Assembly (NCBI GenBank): GCA_026415415.1
Contig: JAOAHE010000004.1
Coordinates: 17,255 to 81,254 of the forward strand
Source of the DNA: Thermodesulfovibrionales bacterium
GTDB taxonomy: Bacteria; Nitrospirota; Thermodesulfovibrionia; Thermodesulfovibrionales; Dissulfurispiraceae
Reading direction: 5' to 3'
Length of the DNA: 64,000 nucleotides
The translations under genes and the position numbers were made by a program. Within the stretch, counting starts at the first letter, position 1. The number at the start of each line of letters is the position of its first letter. Under the pieces are notes generated by a model, which was not told the DNA's origin, did no database searches, and saw only the letters and a list, made by a program, of their open reading frames with translations. Of this stretch, positions 37,092-46,146 are shown in pieces.

Positions 37092-37880
37092 TTGAAAGTC
37101 TTAATGGAACTCTATCCAAATAAATTTTTGCAATATCTATTAGGGATTGAGGAAAAATCTCCTTTTGTCCAACTCACAAATCTTTGTGCTGAGTTAACGG
37201 TAAACTTTCAACCAATTTTTCATGCTAAAACGGGTGATATCTTTGGATATGAAGCTCTTACAAGACATATATCAAAAAAAATCAATATAAAAAAACTTTT
37301 TTTAGATTCAAAACAAAATGGAACAGAAATTCTTCTTGACATGATGTGTAGGCGAAATGCTATAAAATATGCTTCTAAGCAGGCAATTGATTCTTATTTG
37401 TTAATAAATACTTGTGCAGAGACTTTATTGCATTTTGATTACACTATTGATATGACTGATAAGTTAATCGAGGAGTATAATATATCCAAGGAAAGAATTA
37501 TTTTTGAAATAACAGAGGAAACAGCAATTGACAATTATGACATCTTCATTAGATCTATACTTTTTTATAAGAAAAGAGGTTATAAAATAGCTATTGATGA
37601 TTTTGGAGCTGGCTTTGGCGGTCCTAAACTTATGAGTCTTATAGAGCCTGATATAGTAAAGATAGACAAGCATTTCATAGCTAATGTATTAAATAATCAT
37701 TATTGTAAAGCCTTTATAGAATTTACTTTATCAGAATGTCATAAACGAGATATTAAGGTGGTTGCCGAAGGAATAGAAACTTATTTGCAGATGAGAGAGA
37801 TGATATCTATAGGTATTGATTTTCTGCAAGGACACTATCTTGGGAAGCCATCTGCTGAAATACAGTCGTTGAGAGCATGA
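37092..37880 (+). CDS. EAL-domain cyclic-di-GMP phosphodiesterase
   Basis: 262 residues, nearly all EAL domain. The signature is GYEALTRH. Also present are LLINT (Asn ligand), FEITEETAI (Glu), IDDFGAGFGG (Asp pair), VKIDK (Lys), VVAEGIET (Glu) and LQGHYLGKP (Gln). All residues usually needed for hydrolysis appear present, so it is probably active. No membrane or sensor domain. TTG 37092 or ATG 37104 could start; neither has a strong ribosome-binding site. Its stop overlaps the GGDEF gene (ATGA). Confidence 0.9.
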   Translation: MKVLMELYPNKFLQYLLGIEEKSPFVQLTNLCAELTVNFQPIFHAKTGDIFGYEALTRHISKKINIKKLFLDSKQNGTEILLDMMCRRNAIKYASKQAIDSYLLINTCAETLLHFDYTIDMTDKLIEEYNISKERIIFEITEETAIDNYDIFIRSILFYKKRGYKIAIDDFGAGFGGPKLMSLIEPDIVKIDKHFIANVLNNHYCKAFIEFTLSECHKRDIKVVAEGIETYLQMREMISIGIDFLQGHYLGKPSAEIQSLRA

Positions 37881-38908
37881 AAGTAAATTTAGACTTATTC
37901 GGCTCTACCAGAACTTTTAGTTTATCAATACTTGACTCATCAATAGGTGATATAGCATTAGAGACACCATCTATTAGTTATAATTCCACCATTAATGAGC
38001 CCTTTAAGAGATTTATGAGAGAAGAAAGTTTAACACTCATACCTGTAGTTAAGGAAGATTTTGTCATTGGTCAACTTCACAGAAACAGGTTTCTTGAAAA
38101 TATCGTGCTGGGCAAGTTTGGATATGGTATTCATTTAAACTCACGAAAATCTGTCTCCGAAGTAATGGAAAAACCAAGTTTTATGCTTGACTATTCAATC
38201 ACCTTAGAGCAAGCAGCGCATATGATTCAGTCTCGCCAGATAAAAAATCTTTACGATGACATTATAGTCACTAAAAAAGAGAGATACTATGGGCTTGTTC
38301 CTATTAATATTCTTCTTGAGGCAATAACTCAAAAGTCAATCGTACTTGCAAAAGATGCAAATCCTTTAACTGGAATGCCAGGTAATTGGGCTATACAGAG
38401 GGAGGTTGAAAAGCGAATAAAGGATCAAATCTCATTTGATGTGAGCTATATTGATATCAATAATTTTAAACCTTATAATGATGTTTATGGTTTTAATATG
38501 GGCGATAAAGCTATAATTTACCTAGGGATAGCTATTTTAGAGACCATCACAGGAGTAAAAAATGCTTTTGCAGGACATATTGGGGGAGATGATTTTATAA
38601 TTATTACAAATCCACAAGATTCGTTCAAAATAGCAGAAAATGCTATACAAATTTTTGAATCCTATTTACCTGATTTACACGGTGAAGATTTTTTAAAAGG
38701 CTACTATACTTCTAAAAACAGGAAAGGTGAAGAGGAAGTATTTGAACTACTGACAATAGCTTGTGCGATTGTTAGTAATGAAAATCTTACAATAAAATCT
38801 TATGGGCAGCTTGCTTCTATTTCTGCAGATGCCAAATCAGAAGCTAAAAAAAGGTCTAAATTTTATAAAAAGTCTTATATCTTCAAAGAAAGAAGAAAAG
38901 TTTTTTAA
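37877..38908 (+). CDS. CBS-pair GGDEF-domain protein with GGDDF motif
   Basis: 343 residues. Residues about 20-150 look like a CBS pair (DSSIGDIALETPSISYNSTI ... VSEVMEKPSFMLDYSITLEQ). The GGDEF domain starts near 165 (DANPLTGMPGNWAI). The active-site loop reads HIGGDDF near 235, with Asp in place of the usual Glu at the fourth position, so diguanylate cyclase activity is plausible but uncertain. Translationally coupled to the EAL gene; together they resemble a split GGDEF/EAL pair responding to a nucleotide through CBS. Confidence 0.85.
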   Translation: MKVNLDLFGSTRTFSLSILDSSIGDIALETPSISYNSTINEPFKRFMREESLTLIPVVKEDFVIGQLHRNRFLENIVLGKFGYGIHLNSRKSVSEVMEKPSFMLDYSITLEQAAHMIQSRQIKNLYDDIIVTKKERYYGLVPINILLEAITQKSIVLAKDANPLTGMPGNWAIQREVEKRIKDQISFDVSYIDINNFKPYNDVYGFNMGDKAIIYLGIAILETITGVKNAFAGHIGGDDFIIITNPQDSFKIAENAIQIFESYLPDLHGEDFLKGYYTSKNRKGEEEVFELLTIACAIVSNENLTIKSYGQLASISADAKSEAKKRSKFYKKSYIFKERRKVF

Positions 38909-38927
38909 AAAGAAAAAAACTTTTTAA
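38905..38927 (+). terminator. Weak A/T hairpin at the end of the GGDEF gene
   Basis: TTAAAAAG (38905-38912) and CTTTTTAA (38920-38927) flank an A7 loop and include the stop codon. The stem is almost all A-T, so its strength is doubtful. Confidence 0.35.
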
Positions 38928-39457
38928 TTAGTTACTTACTTTATTTAATGTTTCAGATGTAACCTACTGATTAAAGCTTGTTAGAAAAGAAATTGTTATT
39001 GTAATACAGGTCTTCCAGATTGCGTTCTTTTTTATTTATTCAGTTCTATGCCAGCTTTGATTAAAAGTATGCCAAAATAATCTTTCTATAGAATTCTTAA
39101 TGATTCAATTGCAAGGCTAAAAACCTTGAAGCCTTCCTTTGTTTATAAAGTCTATTTTGTAAAAAGGCTTCTTTTATGTACCTTGTAAAGGTTTAAAGTT
39201 GTAAGTAACCGAATACATCACCCCTTTACCAAGAGCCCTAATTGAAAAAAAGTGATGTTTTATAATTTTGAAAAATATTTAACATTCTCAAAAATATAAT
39301 TTTTTCTTTTTTCCTTTCCTTGAAGAGTTTTGTTAAATTTATTTGTGAGTTTGAGATATTTTTTTATCAAATTACTAATTTTTAATAATTTTGGGGTTAA
39401 TCTTAATAAAGATATTTATTTTCCCTAACATGATGAAATTAAGTAATAAAAGCAAGG
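38909..39457. other. Convergent intergenic region before trpA
   Basis: 549 bases with no gene recognised. Inverted words GAAGCCTT (39128-39135) and AAGGCTTC (39164-39171) form a long-loop hairpin followed by TTTT. The rest is AT-rich sequence without coding features. It may be decayed sequence from a lost gene. Confidence 0.4.
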
Positions 39458-40240
39458 TTAAAGCCTTTTGATTGCATCACTTAAGCTTAAAATAAAGTCT
39501 TTTGCATCTTGTGGTTTTTCATAGAATTTTTTGACTATTGCACTGCCAATGATGACGCCGTCTGCAAGGCAAGAGACGGTATGTGCCTCATCAGGTGTTG
39601 AGACACCAAAGCCTACGGCAACAGGCTTCTTTGTGAGGCTTTTAATTTGAGCAAGATGCTCTTTAAATGTCTCATGTAAGGTCAATTTAGCACCTGTAAC
39701 ACCAGTTATGGAGACATAATAGATAAAACCACTGCTTGCCTTGATTATGGTTTTTAATCTTCTTTCAGTGGTTGTAGGTGCTACGAGAAAGATGGTAGCA
39801 AGATTTACACTATGGGAAAGCTCAATGAGGCTAACTGCCTCATCAGGAGGTAAATCGGGAACTATTACTCCATCAACCCCGGCTTCAACTGCATCTTTGA
39901 CAAATCTTTCTTCTCCATATTTAAAGATTGGGTTGTAATAGGTCATAAGCACAATCGGGATATTTGAGAATGTCCTGATTTGACTTACAAGATTTATTAC
40001 TTTTTTAAGGGTTACCCCAGCTGCCAAAGCCCTTTCAGCAGCTCTCTGGATTGTAGGACCATCGGCAAGGGGGTCTGAAAAAGGCACACCAAGCTCAACA
40101 ATATCAGCACCACATTCCGCTAAAACCTTAAAATTGCCAAGCGTCTTTTCTAATGAAGGATCCCCTGCCATTATATAGGGAATAAAGGCTTTTTTGTTTT
40201 CTTTCTTTAATTTTTTAAATGTCTTGTCTATTCTGTTCAT
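39458..40240 (-). CDS. trpA: Tryptophan synthase alpha subunit
   Basis: 260-residue TIM-barrel that cleaves indole-3-glycerol phosphate to indole for TrpB. Catalytic Glu and Asp lie in ADIVELGVPFSDPLADGPTIQ; phosphate-binding GFGVS and GVIIGSAIV are intact. In most bacteria it directly follows trpB. Here five reading frames' worth of other genes are interposed: trpB ends at 42149 and four accessory genes lie between them. It still lies on the same strand, so transcription from trpB may run through. Confidence 0.96.
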   Translation of the reverse strand: MNRIDKTFKKLKKENKKAFIPYIMAGDPSLEKTLGNFKVLAECGADIVELGVPFSDPLADGPTIQRAAERALAAGVTLKKVINLVSQIRTFSNIPIVLMTYYNPIFKYGEERFVKDAVEAGVDGVIVPDLPPDEAVSLIELSHSVNLATIFLVAPTTTERRLKTIIKASSGFIYYVSITGVTGAKLTLHETFKEHLAQIKSLTKKPVAVGFGVSTPDEAHTVSCLADGVIIGSAIVKKFYEKPQDAKDFILSLSDAIKRL

Positions 40241-40334
40241 AGGTTTTTTAAAATCTCTCTTTACAAAAAATTCTTCTTAACTGCCTATTTAGCCAAGTTT
40301 AAACCAGTAACAGAGGGTATACATGTCTTAATTT

Positions 40335-41075
40335 TCATAATTTTACATTAAAACTTTCTTCTAATTTAGTAAGTTCAAAGGTTTTTGTATGCCAATGAGA
40401 TAAATTCTCATAGCTTATGAATTGAGTCCTTCTTAAAATAGGTTTAAAGGCATCAAGAAATAGCCTTGTTTCGAACTCATTTTTTCTTACTAAATCAGCT
40501 ACAACATAAAATCTCACATAAAAATCTTGTAGTTCTAAAAACTTTAGAAGAGAATTTTGAAATTGTGTGGAATGCTCAACCTCAAAAAAGGCATGCGGCA
40601 TGTTTCTTGAGTTAAACCAAACTACATCTATTGTTTGAGCTTTTTTCAGCAAAGTATCATAGGAAAATTTGTAAATTTTATTTAAAGTGGCTATTTCTGC
40701 AAGTTTTTTATTGCAATAAATCTTATTTCTGTCTTTGTAAGGGACAAAGGTTTGAAATTTTTTTAGATTTCCTATCTCTACAAGTAGCCCCTGATAATAG
40801 GTGTGATTATACTCTTCTTGTTTTGTTTTTGAAATTTCTTTTGTAGGAAAAATGTTTGAAGGTAACTTATTCTTGTAAGATTTCAAAGCCCAAAGACCTG
40901 GTTTTATCTTAAAAAAGAATCTTTGATCTTGAACTATCCTTCTTATGCTTGCAAAGGGTGTCTTTGTTTTCCATAGACATTCCTTGTTTTTCAAAACCTC
41001 CTGGTACAAAAAACCAAGGGTAGCATAACCACCATTTTTTTCCATCGCTTCTATTACAGCTTCGTATTGCTTCAT
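40335..41075 (-). CDS. Restriction-endonuclease-like protein with N-terminal winged helix
   Basis: 246 residues. The first 65 residues resemble a HARE-HTH/winged-helix domain (GGYATLGFLYQEVLK ... PFASIRRIVQDQRFFFKI ... GLWAL). The C-terminal half has a likely PD-(D/E)xK core, IDVVWFN at about 150 followed by FFEVEHST about 15 residues later. That pairing is typical of some type II restriction enzymes and related nucleases. It lies 22 bases after a truncated methyltransferase frame, supporting a former restriction-modification pair. Specificity unknown. Confidence 0.6.
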   Translation of the reverse strand: MKQYEAVIEAMEKNGGYATLGFLYQEVLKNKECLWKTKTPFASIRRIVQDQRFFFKIKPGLWALKSYKNKLPSNIFPTKEISKTKQEEYNHTYYQGLLVEIGNLKKFQTFVPYKDRNKIYCNKKLAEIATLNKIYKFSYDTLLKKAQTIDVVWFNSRNMPHAFFEVEHSTQFQNSLLKFLELQDFYVRFYVVADLVRKNEFETRLFLDAFKPILRRTQFISYENLSHWHTKTFELTKLEESFNVKL

Positions 41076-41097
41076 TTTTTGTTAAAGTTATAATTTA

Positions 41098-41421
41098 TTA
41101 TATTGACCAGTTGCCTCTGTATTCACCGCTATGGGTTGCCCAGTTTCCTCTATTTTTAAAACTCCATACAGTTGTAGTCTCCTCTTTAAAATCCTTTGGA
41201 TATAAGGTCTTTATCTTTTTTTCAGCCTTTATAGAACTAACATTTACACCAACAGATTTTCTAATTATCTTCTCTAACTGCCGATAGGTAATCTTATATT
41301 TTCTACCAAGCTCGGCATCAGTAAGACCCTGTTCTTTATCTTTTAATATCTCTTTCTCAATTGAATCGGTAATCATATTAATTAGATTAATTTTTTGCTT
41401 CTCTAAAAAGATTAAGCTCAT
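41098..41421 (-). pseudogene. Truncated DNA methyltransferase (N-terminal remnant)
   Basis: 107 residues. An N-terminal helix-turn-helix (QGLTDAELGRKYKITYRQLE) is followed by TTVWSFKNRGNWATHSGEYR and GNWS. I recognise the latter as the start of a family of N4/N6 DNA methyltransferases, normally continuing into PYIPRN and a SAM-binding DPF.GSGTT block. Here it stops two codons after GNWS, and the next gene begins 22 bases on, so the catalytic part is deleted. The start overlaps the MNT gene by 35 bases; ATG 41376 is an alternative. Confidence 0.6.
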
Positions 41422-41758
41422 CCTTTAAAACTATACCTTCTTCATTAAGAAGCTTCCCAAAAGGTTTATCTATAATTGCCCTAAACTCTTCAATAGTAAA
41501 TCCCTTTGGCTCGATAAGTCCTTCTGAAAAATCATATAAGAAGTCTAACCTTTCCATCGGATCTATTGGTAGATCATCTGAGATGATCAAGATATCTATA
41601 TCACTCCAATCTTTAAAATCACCCCTTGCAGTGGAACCATATAAGATAGCTGAAAATTGCCCAATATAGGATGAAAGCCTTTGAACATAGGCGAGGGCAA
41701 TCTTAAATCTTTCCTCTTGCTCTTTCTTTCTTTCTTTAATTATCTTTAACATTTTCAA
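41387..41758 (-). CDS. MNT-type nucleotidyltransferase (MntA-like)
   Basis: 123 residues. The minimal nucleotidyltransferase signature GSTARGDFKDWSDIDILII fits GS-x10-DxD. The downstream acidic residue region and C-terminal helix match MNT proteins. These pair with HEPN proteins in toxin-antitoxin-like modules, where MNT can adenylylate the HEPN partner. It overlaps the HEPN gene by 23 bases, so translation is coupled. Confidence 0.88.
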   Translation of the reverse strand: MKMLKIIKERKKEQEERFKIALAYVQRLSSYIGQFSAILYGSTARGDFKDWSDIDILIISDDLPIDPMERLDFLYDFSEGLIEPKGFTIEEFRAIIDKPFGKLLNEEGIVLKDELNLFREAKN

Positions 41759-42152
41759 ACTCTTTTTTAACGAAAAGCAGTATTGCTTCCGAGCATCGTA
41801 ATGCTACTTCAAAGTCTTCAGAATCAAAACTCTCAAAGGGACTTCCTAATCCTATAGCATCAGGATATCTTGTAGGGATATAAAATTTGTCCAGCTTTCT
41901 GGCACATTTTAATAGTTCTTCTGTGGTAGCAAAGCCAAAAAGCTCAAGAGTCTTTAACAGATCAAAAATAGAATGTCCTTTAACAATCTTGCCTAAGCAG
42001 ACAATTAATGCTTTAACAGCCATTTCAGCTGCCTGCTGTGCCTTAAAACATGCCCAATCAAAGGAGTCGTCTTGAGCATCAGATTTGGCAGATCTTAAAT
42101 TGTGTTCTGCTTGCTTAAACCATCTGAAGAACTCTTTTTCGTCTATCATCAC
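41736..42152 (-). CDS. HEPN-domain protein, partner of MNT
   Basis: 138 residues, helical. Features: [34 protein letters not shown] and [14 protein letters not shown], typical of the HEPN (PF05168-like) family. The RNase motif Rx4-6H was not found in the canonical place, so RNA cleavage is uncertain. Its ATG overlaps the trpB stop (ATGA), which puts it in translational coupling with a biosynthetic gene. Confidence 0.85.
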   Translation of the reverse strand: MMIDEKEFFRWFKQAEHNLRSAKSDAQDDSFDWACFKAQQAAEMAVKALIVCLGKIVKGHSIFDLLKTLELFGFATTEELLKCARKLDKFYIPTRYPDAIGLGSPFESFDSEDFEVALRCSEAILLFVKKEFENVKDN

Positions 42153-43360
42153 AACTCTGTCCCCATTATCCTTGCTACATGCTGAACATCCTTATCGCCT
42201 CTGCCTGAGAGGTTTACGATAATAATTTCATCCCTTTGCATTTGAGGAGCTACCTTTATAGCCTCTGCGATTGCATGGGCAGACTCTAAGGCTGGTATGA
42301 TACCTTCAGTCTTAGATAAAAGCTCAAAGGCTTCAAGAGCTTCACTATCTGTTGCATAGGTGTATTCAATGCGACCTAAATCTTTGAAAAAGGCATGTTC
42401 TGGTCCTACTGAGGCATAATCAAGACCTGCTGAGACGGAATGGGTGCCAAGGACATTGCCGTCTTCATCCTGAAGAAGATAGCTTTTGCATCCTTGAAAG
42501 ACTCCTACTGAACCACCTGCAAATCTTGCTGCATGCTCACCTGATTCAATACCTTTACCACCTGCCTCAACTCCAATCATTCTTATATCATCATCAAGAA
42601 ACTCGTAGAATAACCCCATAGCGTTACTTCCGCCTCCAACACAGGCAATCAGGCAATGGGGTAGTCTTTTTTCCATTGAGAGTATCTGTTTTTTTGCCTC
42701 TTTGCCTATTACAGATTGAAAATCTCTAACCATTGATGGAAAAGGATGGGGTCCAAAAACAGTGCCAAGCACATAGTGGGTAGTCCTTACATTAGTAGTC
42801 CAGTCTCTTAAGGCTTCATTAATAGCATCTTTGAGGGTTTTTGAGCCTACCGAAACTTCTATTACCTGAGCTCCCAACAATCTCATTCTGAAGACATTTA
42901 AAGCCTGTCTTTTCATATCTTCAGAGCCCATATAGATATCACACTTAAGCCCTACCAGAGCAGCACCTGTAGCCGTTGCAACCCCATGTTGTCCTGCACC
43001 TGTCTCAGCAATAAGTCTTTGCTTATTCATCTTTTTTGCAAGCAAAGCCTGACCTATTGCGTTATTGATCTTATGGGCTCCTGTGTGGGCGAGGTCTTCT
43101 CTTTTAAGATAAATCTTTGCCCCGCCAAGTTTTTGGGTAAGCCTATTTGCAAAATAAAGTGGAGTTGGTCTGCCAATGTATGTTTTTTGAAGTGCTTCAA
43201 GTTCTTTTTGGAAAGAAATGTCTTTTTTAATTTTAAAATAGTAATATTCAAGTTCTTCCAGGGCCGGCATAAGGGTTTCGGGGGCAAATCTACCACCGTA
43301 TATGCCAAAATAGCCTTTTCCCCTTTTATCTGTTATGTTTCTGATTGGTGTCCTCCACAT
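42149..43360 (-). CDS. trpB: Tryptophan synthase beta subunit
   Basis: 403-residue PLP enzyme that condenses indole with serine. PLP lysine in [10 protein letters not shown], phosphate-binding [19 protein letters not shown] and SGRGDKDV are intact; this is the TrpB1 type. The N-terminus is about 15 residues longer than usual before [12 protein letters not shown]. Its stop overlaps the HEPN start. No trp repressor, other trp genes or leader peptide lies upstream in the window. Confidence 0.96.
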   Translation of the reverse strand: MWRTPIRNITDKRGKGYFGIYGGRFAPETLMPALEELEYYYFKIKKDISFQKELEALQKTYIGRPTPLYFANRLTQKLGGAKIYLKREDLAHTGAHKINNAIGQALLAKKMNKQRLIAETGAGQHGVATATGAALVGLKCDIYMGSEDMKRQALNVFRMRLLGAQVIEVSVGSKTLKDAINEALRDWTTNVRTTHYVLGTVFGPHPFPSMVRDFQSVIGKEAKKQILSMEKRLPHCLIACVGGGSNAMGLFYEFLDDDIRMIGVEAGGKGIESGEHAARFAGGSVGVFQGCKSYLLQDEDGNVLGTHSVSAGLDYASVGPEHAFFKDLGRIEYTYATDSEALEAFELLSKTEGIIPALESAHAIAEAIKVAPQMQRDEIIIVNLSGRGDKDVQHVARIMGTEL

Positions 43361-43685
43361 ATTGTTCTAAAAACCATATTATATCACAAGAGAAAGTTTT
43401 TGAGTTGTCTTCTTACTAAATTTTAAATTTTAAGTTGAAGTGGATATATAGTTTTTTATTAGCTATTAAGTTTTGCGTTCTATTTGTTTTAAATCATAAC
43501 TTTAGAAATAAGTATTAATTTGCTTTTTACAATAAAGTTTTAAACCATAAAGATATTTTTTATGTTTCCTTAGCTGTCTTATATTTCATTTCAGCTAAAC
43601 TCAGTACTTCCAGTTTTCAGATTATTTGGACTTGTCACAGAAGGACAATATAACATATAATCAATTACCTTATTTTTAGTTACTT
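43361..43685. other. Divergent intergenic region between trpB and the SBF-like transporter
   Basis: 325 AT-rich bases, no gene seen. The trpB promoter candidate is at its left end. No attenuator, tryptophan-rich leader peptide or T-box-like element was recognised. Confidence 0.45.
43378..43386 (-). promoter_or_regulatory. Extended -10 promoter candidate for trpB
   Basis: On the - strand TGATATAAT (43386-43378) is a perfect extended -10. It would start transcription about 10 bases before the trpB ATG. No clear -35 box, and no Shine-Dalgarno, suggesting a very short leader. Confidence 0.4.
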
Positions 43686-44633
43686 ATGCTTAGCTTAATA
43701 AAAAAATATTGGTTTTTTATAGGTATCTTTTTTGCCATTATCTTTGCCTTTACATTACCTAAATTAGGTCAATTTGTAAGGGAATATAATATCCTTAATA
43801 TTGGCATTTTTATCGCTTTTTTTATCACGGGGCTTAGTTTGGAAACCTATGGAATAGGAAGTCAAATTAAAAATTACAAAGTTTTAGTTGTAGCTATGAT
43901 CTCCTCCTTACTTATTTTTCCTTTATTAGCGAAAGTGCTATCAAGCTATTTGCTTTCTGAAGAATTTATGATAGGTGTTTGCATAATAGCAACAGCTCCT
44001 GTAACTGTTGCTTCAGGTGTTGTGATGACGGCAATTGGGAGAGGAAATGTACCGCTTGCCCTTATCATATGCGTTGTAGGTAATGTATTAGCTATATTTA
44101 CAATGCCTATATCTTTAAAGCTTCTTATAAGCCATGATGTTGCTGTTGAGCTGCCTGTCTTAAAGATGTTGTTTGGACTGTTAATAACTGTCTTGATACC
44201 TGTTGCAGTAGGACAGATTCTTAGACCATTTCTTAAAGATAAGATTTTATCTATGAAAAAGTTTTTTAGTATCTTTCAACAAGGCATTGTTCTTTTGATA
44301 ATTTTTAACGCTGTTGCAAGTTCTACTGATAAGATCGTTACTGCTGGAATGACTATCATTTTTTTAGCCTTTTTTATGGTTTTATTGCATTTGTTGTTTC
44401 TACTAATCAATTTTGGTCTATCAAAAACTATAAGGTTAGACTTGCCCTCTACCACCGCTTTCACTATCCAGGTATCACAAAAAACTTTAACTGTATCTTA
44501 TGTTGTATGGGCAGGTTTTTTTGCCTTTCTATATCCTCTTGCGATGATACCTGGCATACTCTATCACTTAAGTCAGATGATTATTGACTCTCTTGTTGCT
44601 GAAAGATTTCGTCGTATAGCTACCTTGTCCTAA
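43686..44633 (+). CDS. Bile acid:sodium symporter-like transporter (SBF-like)
   Basis: 315 residues with about ten hydrophobic helices. Family features: GIFIAFFITGLSLE, CIIATAPVTVASGVVMTAIGRGN and GNVLAIFTMP. The P...VASG..MT element marks the SBF-like (DUF4137-type) branch of the BASS superfamily. Probable Na+-coupled organic anion uptake or export; substrate unknown. Its 3' end converges on the aminotransferase gene with only 7 bases between. Confidence 0.82.
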   Translation: MLSLIKKYWFFIGIFFAIIFAFTLPKLGQFVREYNILNIGIFIAFFITGLSLETYGIGSQIKNYKVLVVAMISSLLIFPLLAKVLSSYLLSEEFMIGVCIIATAPVTVASGVVMTAIGRGNVPLALIICVVGNVLAIFTMPISLKLLISHDVAVELPVLKMLFGLLITVLIPVAVGQILRPFLKDKILSMKKFFSIFQQGIVLLIIFNAVASSTDKIVTAGMTIIFLAFFMVLLHLLFLLINFGLSKTIRLDLPSTTAFTIQVSQKTLTVSYVVWAGFFAFLYPLAMIPGILYHLSQMIIDSLVAERFRRIATLS

Positions 44634-44640
44634 TACAAAG

Positions 44641-45837
44641 TTAAATAGTAAGGTTGTGAATAGCCTCTTTGATTCTATCTAAACCTTTATTTATATTTTC
44701 CATAGAAGTAGCATAGGAAATTCTAATATGGTTATCACTTCCAAAGGCACCACCATGAACAAGGGCTACCTTACCAAATTCCAATAAATAAATTGCCATC
44801 TCTAAGGATGAATTTATTACTTTGCCATCAGGGGTTTTTCTCCCGTATAGTTTAGATATATTTGGGAAAGCATAGAAAGCTCCAGTGGGTGTAAGGCAAC
44901 TTACCCCCTCTATTGAGTTGAGTCTTTTAACAAGATTTATTCTTCTCTTATCAAATTCTTCGATCATCTTTTTAATAAAGTCCTGAGGTCCAGTTAATGC
45001 GGCGACAGCAGCTTTTTGGGCAACAGAATTAGGGTTTGATGTTGATTGACTTTGGATATTTGTCATTACTTGAATAACTTCTTTGTCACCTGCAGCATAG
45101 CCTATTCTCCAACCTGTCATAGAGTAAGACTTTGATAAGCCATTTACTATAATTGTTTTCTTTTTTATCTCTTCACCAAGAGAGGCTATACTTACATGTT
45201 CAACACCATCATAGACAAGCTTCTCATATATCTCATCTGATATAACATAAATATTATGACGAATAACTATTTCTGCTATTGCTTCAAGAGTTTTTCTATC
45301 ATATGTAAGACCTGTAGGGTTTGATGGAGAATTAAGTATAAGGGCCTTCGTTTTATTAGAGATCTTAGATTTAAGTTCATCAGGATCAAGGAGAAAATTA
45401 TCTTTTTCAGATGTTTCTATAAATACAGGTTTTGCATCGTTCAGTAAAACTTGGTCTGGATAAGAAACCCAATAAGGGGAAGGAATCAAAACTTCATCAC
45501 CAGGATTATAAAGTGCCTGTGCGATATTGTAGAGACTGTGTTTAGCACCGCATGAGACTAAGATGTTTTCTCTACTGTATTTGAGGTTATTATCTATCTC
45601 AAATTTTTGAATTATGGCATCTTTTAGTTCAATAATACCTCCTACAGGTGTATATTTAGTGAAACCTTCTTTTAAAGCTTTTATAGCTGCATCTTTAATA
45701 AACTCAGGTGTATCAAAATCAGGCTCTCCTACACCGAAGTTAACAATGTCAATACCTTTAGATGCCATCTCCTTGGCTTTTGCATCCATTGAAAGTGTAG
45801 GTGAAGGTTTAATGTTTTTAGACCTTGTAGAGATCAT
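44641..45837 (-). CDS. Class I aspartate/aromatic aminotransferase
   Basis: 398-residue fold-type I PLP aminotransferase. PLP lysine in NGLSKSYSMTGWRIGYAAG. Also NSPSNPTG, YVISDEIYEKLVYDG and the C-terminal Arg in HIRISYATS. Most like the thermophile/AspB (I-gamma) group, usually aspartate aminotransferase (some also act on prephenate). AGGAGG lies seven bases before ATG. It converges on the transporter gene. Confidence 0.92.
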   Translation of the reverse strand: MISTRSKNIKPSPTLSMDAKAKEMASKGIDIVNFGVGEPDFDTPEFIKDAAIKALKEGFTKYTPVGGIIELKDAIIQKFEIDNNLKYSRENILVSCGAKHSLYNIAQALYNPGDEVLIPSPYWVSYPDQVLLNDAKPVFIETSEKDNFLLDPDELKSKISNKTKALILNSPSNPTGLTYDRKTLEAIAEIVIRHNIYVISDEIYEKLVYDGVEHVSIASLGEEIKKKTIIVNGLSKSYSMTGWRIGYAAGDKEVIQVMTNIQSQSTSNPNSVAQKAAVAALTGPQDFIKKMIEEFDKRRINLVKRLNSIEGVSCLTPTGAFYAFPNISKLYGRKTPDGKVINSSLEMAIYLLEFGKVALVHGGAFGSDNHIRISYATSMENINKGLDRIKEAIHNLTI

Positions 45838-46146
45838 TCTTATCCTCCTGAATACTAAATATTTAAAGCAAACTTAGTTAAATGATAATGATAACAAAAA
45901 TTAACAAAAAATTGGCAGAGTTTACATGCTTTTTATTCAAAATAATAGTTATGTCTACTGTTTATGTTTAAAGAAAAGAATTGTTTATTTATTTTTCATG
46001 ATGCAATTAAGTATTATGGAAAATATAATTTTAAGGTATGAGATTTTAATTAAAATAATTGATTTAAAGGCTTAATAATTTAATGTTAAAAAGATATTTT
46101 GTACATATTATTGTTTTTATAAATGAATTTCTGTTAAATTTAGATT
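45838..46146. other. Divergent intergenic region between aminotransferase and M16 genes
   Basis: 309 AT-rich bases, no gene. ATGATAATGATAAC at about 45882-45895 resembles part of a Fur box but only one side matches. No other element recognised. Confidence 0.4.

Noticed and set aside
42986..43426. 146-codon + strand frame across the trpB 5' end
   Set aside because: Antisense to trpB, Cys/Leu-rich translation typical of a shadow.
45882..45895. Fur-box-like ATGATAATGATAAC before the aminotransferase
   Set aside because: Only one half of the box matches and no iron-related gene is nearby.
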